The notes under the pieces are model-generated. The model did no database searches. It was not told where the DNA came from and saw only the letters and a program-made list of their open reading frames with translations. Shown piece by piece: positions 60,481 to 64,000 of a stretch of DNA of 64,000 nucleotides (positions are counted from its first letter, which is position 1; every line of letters starts with the position of its first letter). The position numbers and the translations under genes are program-made. The stretch lies in assembly GCF_014694405.1 (NCBI RefSeq), contig NZ_JAAUWV010000004.1, forward strand, positions 1 through 64,000, read 5' to 3'. The DNA is from Pseudoalteromonas sp. S16_S37 (lineage in GTDB: Bacteria; Pseudomonadota; Gammaproteobacteria; Enterobacterales; Alteromonadaceae).

Positions 60481-61719
60481 GTGGCTAAACGTCGAGTCGT
60501 AGTAACTGGCTTGGGTATGTTGACGCCGCTGGGTAATGATGTTGCATCAACCTGGCAGGGCTTATTAGATGGCCGTAGTGGCATCGAAAACATCACTCAC
60601 TTTGATACATCATCTTTTTCAACCAAATTTGCAGGCCTAGTCAACGACTTTGATGCCACCCAATACATGGAAAAAAAAGAAACCAAAAAAATGGATTTGT
60701 TTATCCAGTATGGTATCGCCGCGGGTGTGCAGGCAATTCAAGATTCAGGTCTTGAAGTGACTGATGAAAATGCTCATCGAGTTGGCGTAGCTGTTGGCTC
60801 TGGGATTGGTGGTTTAACCCTGATTGAAGAAAACCACATCAAATTATTAAACAGTGGACCTCGAAAATTATCTCCGTTTTATGTGCCATCGACCATTATC
60901 AATATGATCTCAGGTCATTTGTCGATTATGCACAATCTACGAGGCCCAAATATTTCAATAGTAACAGCATGTACGACAGGTTTGCATAATATTGGCCATG
61001 CGGCACGTATGATTGCATACGGCGACGCTGATGCTATGGTTGCTGGTGGTGCTGAGAAAGCATCTACACCAATAGGTATGGGCGGCTTCTGTGCAGCTCG
61101 TGCTTTGTCTTCTCGTAATGATGATCCGCAAGCAGCATCGCGTCCTTGGGACAAAGACCGTGATGGTTTTGTTTTGGCAGACGGTGCGGGTGTGATGGTA
61201 CTAGAAGAGTATGAGCATGCGAAGGCGCGTGGTGCAAAGATCTACGCTGAATTAGTCGGATTTGGTATGAGCGGTGATGCGTATCATATGACCTCTCCAC
61301 CAGAAAATGGCGCAGGCGCAGCTTTGGCAATGAAAAACGCATTAAATGATGCGGGTATCAATGCTGAGCAGGTCGGGTATATTAACGCCCACGGCACGTC
61401 TACCCATGCGGGTGATAAAGCGGAAACGCAAGCGGTGAAGTCAATTTTTGGTGATGCTGCCAACAAAGTAATGGTAAGCTCATCAAAATCTATGATGGGG
61501 CACTTACTAGGTGCTGCAGGTTCAGTTGAATCTATTATCACAGCGCTGTCGTTGGTGAACCAGCAAGTGACACCAACCATCAATTTAGACAACCCAGATG
61601 AAGGGTGTGATCTAGACTACGTACCTCATACCGCGAGAGACGCGAAACTTGAATATGCCTTGTGTAATTCATTCGGGTTTGGTGGAACTAATGGCTCGTT
61701 GCTGTTTAAAAAGGTATAA
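60481..61719 (+). CDS. fabF: 3-oxoacyl-ACP synthase II
   Basis: GTG start at 60481 with GGAGG upstream; a TTG at 60469 would sit in the ribosome site. The product is 412 residues. Condensing-enzyme residues are complete: Cys in [16 protein letters not shown], His in [14 protein letters not shown] and His in [15 protein letters not shown]; the end is [15 protein letters not shown]. It elongates acyl-ACP, including the step that tunes fluidity with temperature. Confidence 0.98.
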   Translation: MAKRRVVVTGLGMLTPLGNDVASTWQGLLDGRSGIENITHFDTSSFSTKFAGLVNDFDATQYMEKKETKKMDLFIQYGIAAGVQAIQDSGLEVTDENAHRVGVAVGSGIGGLTLIEENHIKLLNSGPRKLSPFYVPSTIINMISGHLSIMHNLRGPNISIVTACTTGLHNIGHAARMIAYGDADAMVAGGAEKASTPIGMGGFCAARALSSRNDDPQAASRPWDKDRDGFVLADGAGVMVLEEYEHAKARGAKIYAELVGFGMSGDAYHMTSPPENGAGAALAMKNALNDAGINAEQVGYINAHGTSTHAGDKAETQAVKSIFGDAANKVMVSSSKSMMGHLLGAAGSVESIITALSLVNQQVTPTINLDNPDEGCDLDYVPHTARDAKLEYALCNSFGFGGTNGSLLFKKV

Positions 61720-61742
61720 TGCAGTTAAGGCATAAGACGAAG

Positions 61743-61766
61743 AGCCTGGCATAGCCGGGCTTTTTT
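61743..61766 (+). terminator. Intrinsic terminator after fabF
   Basis: AGCCTGGC 61743-61750, loop ATA, GCCGGGCT 61754-61761, then Ts. It lies directly before pabC, whose ATG is 12 bases away; pabC may therefore depend on read-through. Confidence 0.88.
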
Positions 61767-61777
61767 GTGGGTGACAT

Positions 61778-62563
61778 ATGGAAATTATTCAAGCTGATTC
61801 GATATCCGTTTTTGACCGGGGACTACTCTACGGTGATGGCTTTTTTACCACCGCGCAGGTTAAGGATGGACGAATTTTGCTTTGGCAATTGCATAAAGAG
61901 CGCCTCAAAAACTGCCAACAACGTCTATATTTCCCTGAAATCGATTGGCCTCGTCTAGAAAATGCCTGTCAAAGAACATCTCAGGATATGTCGCACGGTG
62001 TTTTGAAAATTATGATTACACGTGGTAAGGGTGGAAGAGGCTACCTACCGCCGAAAAATGCGCTACAAAGTGTTATTATCCAAACATCAGACTATCCAGT
62101 TCATTATAAAGCACTACAACAAAGTGGGTTACAGTTGCAGTTCAGTGCGATAAAACTTGGACATCAGCCTTTGCTTGCCGGCTTAAAAACCCTTAATCGC
62201 TTAGAGCAGGTGTTAATAAAGGAAGATGCCAGTAACTACGAGTGCGATGATGTAATAGTGTGTGATTTAGATGAACACGTTATAGAGACGTCAGTAGGAA
62301 ATCTAATTGCAATCAAAAATGGTAAAGCATTTACGCCTAAATTAGACCGCTGTGGTATCGAAGGGGTTTATTTGCAACATTTGTCTACAGTAAACAGCAT
62401 TGAAAAAACACGTTTTTCAAAACAAATGCTCAGTGAAGTTGATGCCTTGTTTGTTTGCAATAGTTTACTCGAATCTGTATTTGTGCGCAGTGTTGGCGAG
62501 CACAAATTTAATCTACCTCTTGCGCAAATGCTCAAAACTCAATTAGAGTCAGGGATGTTATGA
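61778..62563 (+). CDS. pabC: Aminodeoxychorismate lyase
   Basis: 261 residues, PLP-dependent class IV family. Visible are ISVFDRGLLYGDGFFTTAQV, the lysine-bearing LLAGLKTLNRLEQVLIKEDA, the VCDLDEHVIETSVGNLIAI motif and a CGIEGVYLQHL segment. It releases pyruvate from aminodeoxychorismate to give p-aminobenzoate for folate. Its stop overlaps the mltG start by four bases, as is common in gammaproteobacteria (pabC-mltG-tmk). Confidence 0.94.
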   Translation: MEIIQADSISVFDRGLLYGDGFFTTAQVKDGRILLWQLHKERLKNCQQRLYFPEIDWPRLENACQRTSQDMSHGVLKIMITRGKGGRGYLPPKNALQSVIIQTSDYPVHYKALQQSGLQLQFSAIKLGHQPLLAGLKTLNRLEQVLIKEDASNYECDDVIVCDLDEHVIETSVGNLIAIKNGKAFTPKLDRCGIEGVYLQHLSTVNSIEKTRFSKQMLSEVDALFVCNSLLESVFVRSVGEHKFNLPLAQMLKTQLESGML

Positions 62564-63549
62564 TTAAAAAAATTGCACTGGTTTTGGTTTTGCTTTTAAT
62601 GGTGATAAGTAGTTTTGCTTATCATCAGTTCGCAGCCATACAAAATGAATCTCTCAAAATAAACACTGATTTATATGAAGTAAAATCAGGTGTTGGTTTT
62701 CACCGCTTATGCAAAGAGTGGCAAAGACAAGGGTTTATAAGCTCATGTTTTAGGTATCAAGTTTATGCAAAGTTTGCACCGCAGCTTTTTCATCTAAAGG
62801 CGGGCGTATATGAGCTGAGCAGCTTGCGTGTTTTAGATGCGATAGCAAAAATCCATCGTGGTGAGCAAAAGCAGTTTAGTTTCACGATTATTGCCGGAGA
62901 GACGTTTAACGACGTGCTTAGCAAACTAAAAAACAGCCCCTATATTGTTTTTTCAAATGATAAGCAACAATTGCTGGCAGAGTTGCAAATGGACAGCGAA
63001 CCGGAAGGGTGGTTGCTGCCAGAGACTTATCATTACGAAGCATACACAAAAGCGTCTTCACTGCTCAAACGAGCTAATCTTAAAATGCAGCAAGTATTAG
63101 AGCAAGCGTGGCAACAACGAACCGAACCATTGCCTTTGGAGACGCCATATCAAGCCTTGATTTTAGCGTCGATCATTGAAAAAGAAACAGGCTACGCGCC
63201 AGAGCGAACAACCATAGCGTCAGTCTTTGTGAATCGTTTGAATAAGAATATGCGCCTGCAAACAGATCCAACGGTCATCTACGGGCTAGGGCAAGAGTTT
63301 GACGGCGATATAAAGCGTCGCGATTTGAGACAATATACGCCTTATAATACGTATAGAATTAAAGGCTTACCGCCAACGCCGATCGCTATGCCATCCGCAG
63401 ATGCAATTTACGCGGCTACACAACCGGCGCAAACACCTTATTATTATTTTGTGTCAAAAGGTGACGGCCAACATCAGTTTTCAAAGAGCTTGCGAGAACA
63501 TAATCAAGCGGTTCAAAAGTATATTTTAAAGAGAAACAATGACAGCTAA
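62560..63549 (+). CDS. mltG: Endolytic murein transglycosylase MltG
   Basis: 329 residues. One N-terminal membrane anchor ([20 protein letters not shown]), a LysM-like segment ([20 protein letters not shown]), then the YceG domain with catalytic Glu in [40 protein letters not shown] and [17 protein letters not shown]. It cuts nascent glycan strands and sets their length. It overlaps tmk by 11 bases. Confidence 0.96.
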   Translation: MIKKIALVLVLLLMVISSFAYHQFAAIQNESLKINTDLYEVKSGVGFHRLCKEWQRQGFISSCFRYQVYAKFAPQLFHLKAGVYELSSLRVLDAIAKIHRGEQKQFSFTIIAGETFNDVLSKLKNSPYIVFSNDKQQLLAELQMDSEPEGWLLPETYHYEAYTKASSLLKRANLKMQQVLEQAWQQRTEPLPLETPYQALILASIIEKETGYAPERTTIASVFVNRLNKNMRLQTDPTVIYGLGQEFDGDIKRRDLRQYTPYNTYRIKGLPPTPIAMPSADAIYAATQPAQTPYYYFVSKGDGQHQFSKSLREHNQAVQKYILKRNNDS

Positions 63550-64000
63550 ATTTATTGTAATTGAAGGCTTAGAAGGCGCCGGAAAGTCCACAGCAATGGC
63601 GATATGTCAGCAGTTTTTGCAACAGCACAATATCGACTTTGTACAAACTAGAGAGCCTGGTGGTACACCACTTGCTGAGCAATTGCGCAACTTAATCAAA
63701 CAGCAACATGAAGAACTTGTCGCCAGTGAGACGGAACTATTGCTAATGTATGCCGCAAGAGCTCAGCTATTACATAATGTCATTCGGCCTGCACTAAAGC
63801 AGGGTAAATGGGTGCTCGGTGACAGGCATGATATGTCTTCGCAAGCATATCAAGGTGGTGGCAGAGGTTTGGCGCCAGAGACACTGAGTGCGCTGGCTAA
63901 AATAGTGCTTCACGGACTTAAACCTGATTTGACTCTTTACTTAGACATTCCTCCTGCAGTTGGCTTAGAACGTGCAAAAGGGCGTGGAGAGTTAGATCGA
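63539..64000 (+). CDS. tmk: Thymidylate kinase, 5' part (cut by window edge)
   Basis: The ATG at 63539 opens [20 protein letters not shown], the P-loop of thymidylate kinase, followed by the [18 protein letters not shown] substrate motif, [20 protein letters not shown] and a lid region starting [10 protein letters not shown]. 154 codons are present without a stop; the full enzyme is about 210 residues. It phosphorylates dTMP to dTDP. The start lies inside the mltG 3' end. Confidence 0.97.
   Translation, partial: MTAKFIVIEGLEGAGKSTAMAICQQFLQQHNIDFVQTREPGGTPLAEQLRNLIKQQHEELVASETELLLMYAARAQLLHNVIRPALKQGKWVLGDRHDMSSQAYQGGGRGLAPETLSALAKIVLHGLKPDLTLYLDIPPAVGLERAKGRGELDR

Overview
The window is a piece of a gammaproteobacterial chromosome, most like Pseudoalteromonas or a close marine relative. 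The evidence is moderate-to-low GC, the conserved block rne / rluC - HAD phosphatase - yceF - yceD - rpmF - plsX - fabD - fabG - acpP - fabF - pabC - mltG - tmk, the yejK / yejL-yejM cluster, aceK, and lipoprotein genes of families common in marine gammaproteobacteria. The genus is an inference.

Bases 1-32,709, all on the + strand, are a P2-like contractile-tail locus. Its right half (23,180-32,709) is a compact tail operon: a possible tail-completion protein, spike gpV, PAAR tip, gpW/gp25, sheath FI, tube FII, chaperone gpE with a -1 frameshift extension E', tape measure gpT, gpU, gpX and gpD. Its left half (1-23,078) is a stack of baseplate/fibre modules. Module A (1-987) is a fibre 3' end plus fibre-assembly gene. 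Module B (1,233-5,994) has a fibre-like protein, J1, I1, an adaptor, two Mtd-type N-domain proteins and a propeller-like protein. Module C (6,031-12,653) has J2, I2, an adaptor, a 1,115-residue fibre and an assembly gene. Module D (12,995-19,002) has an adaptor, a DUF4815-type protein, its partner and further fibre-like proteins, but no J or I. Module E (19,575-23,078) has J3, I3, an adaptor, a fibre and a small protein. No capsid, portal, terminase, integrase, replication or lysis gene is visible, so the locus looks like a tailocin (phage-tail-like particle) or the tail half of a prophage that extends left of the window.

Three intergenic sites (near 1,072, 19,056 and 19,408) share the palindrome GGTCA-N4-TGACC, centred exactly 29.5 bases before a TAnnAT hexamer. 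Intrinsic terminators lie between these sites and the next structural gene. This looks like a dedicated activator-driven promoter with a terminated leader. Hairpin repeats sit on both sides of module D. Together these features suggest a receptor-binding arsenal whose modules are exchangeable and perhaps separately controlled; that is a hypothesis.

Bases 32,710-50,200 are chromosomal: an amidohydrolase and PD40 propeller pair next to a ToxR/CadC-type TPR regulator, a LysR regulator overlapping aceK, a DUF4124-like protein, a shortened YejM with YejL and YejK, a set of envelope lipoproteins (LPP20-like, LpoB-like, COG3014-like and another), an MltC-like transglycosylase and an unknown protein. 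Bases 50,222-64,000 hold rne with a 16-residue repeat tract, then the rluC-to-tmk block for RNA modification, ribosomal protein L32, fatty-acid and phospholipid synthesis, folate, cell wall and dTMP kinase. tmk is cut by the window edge.
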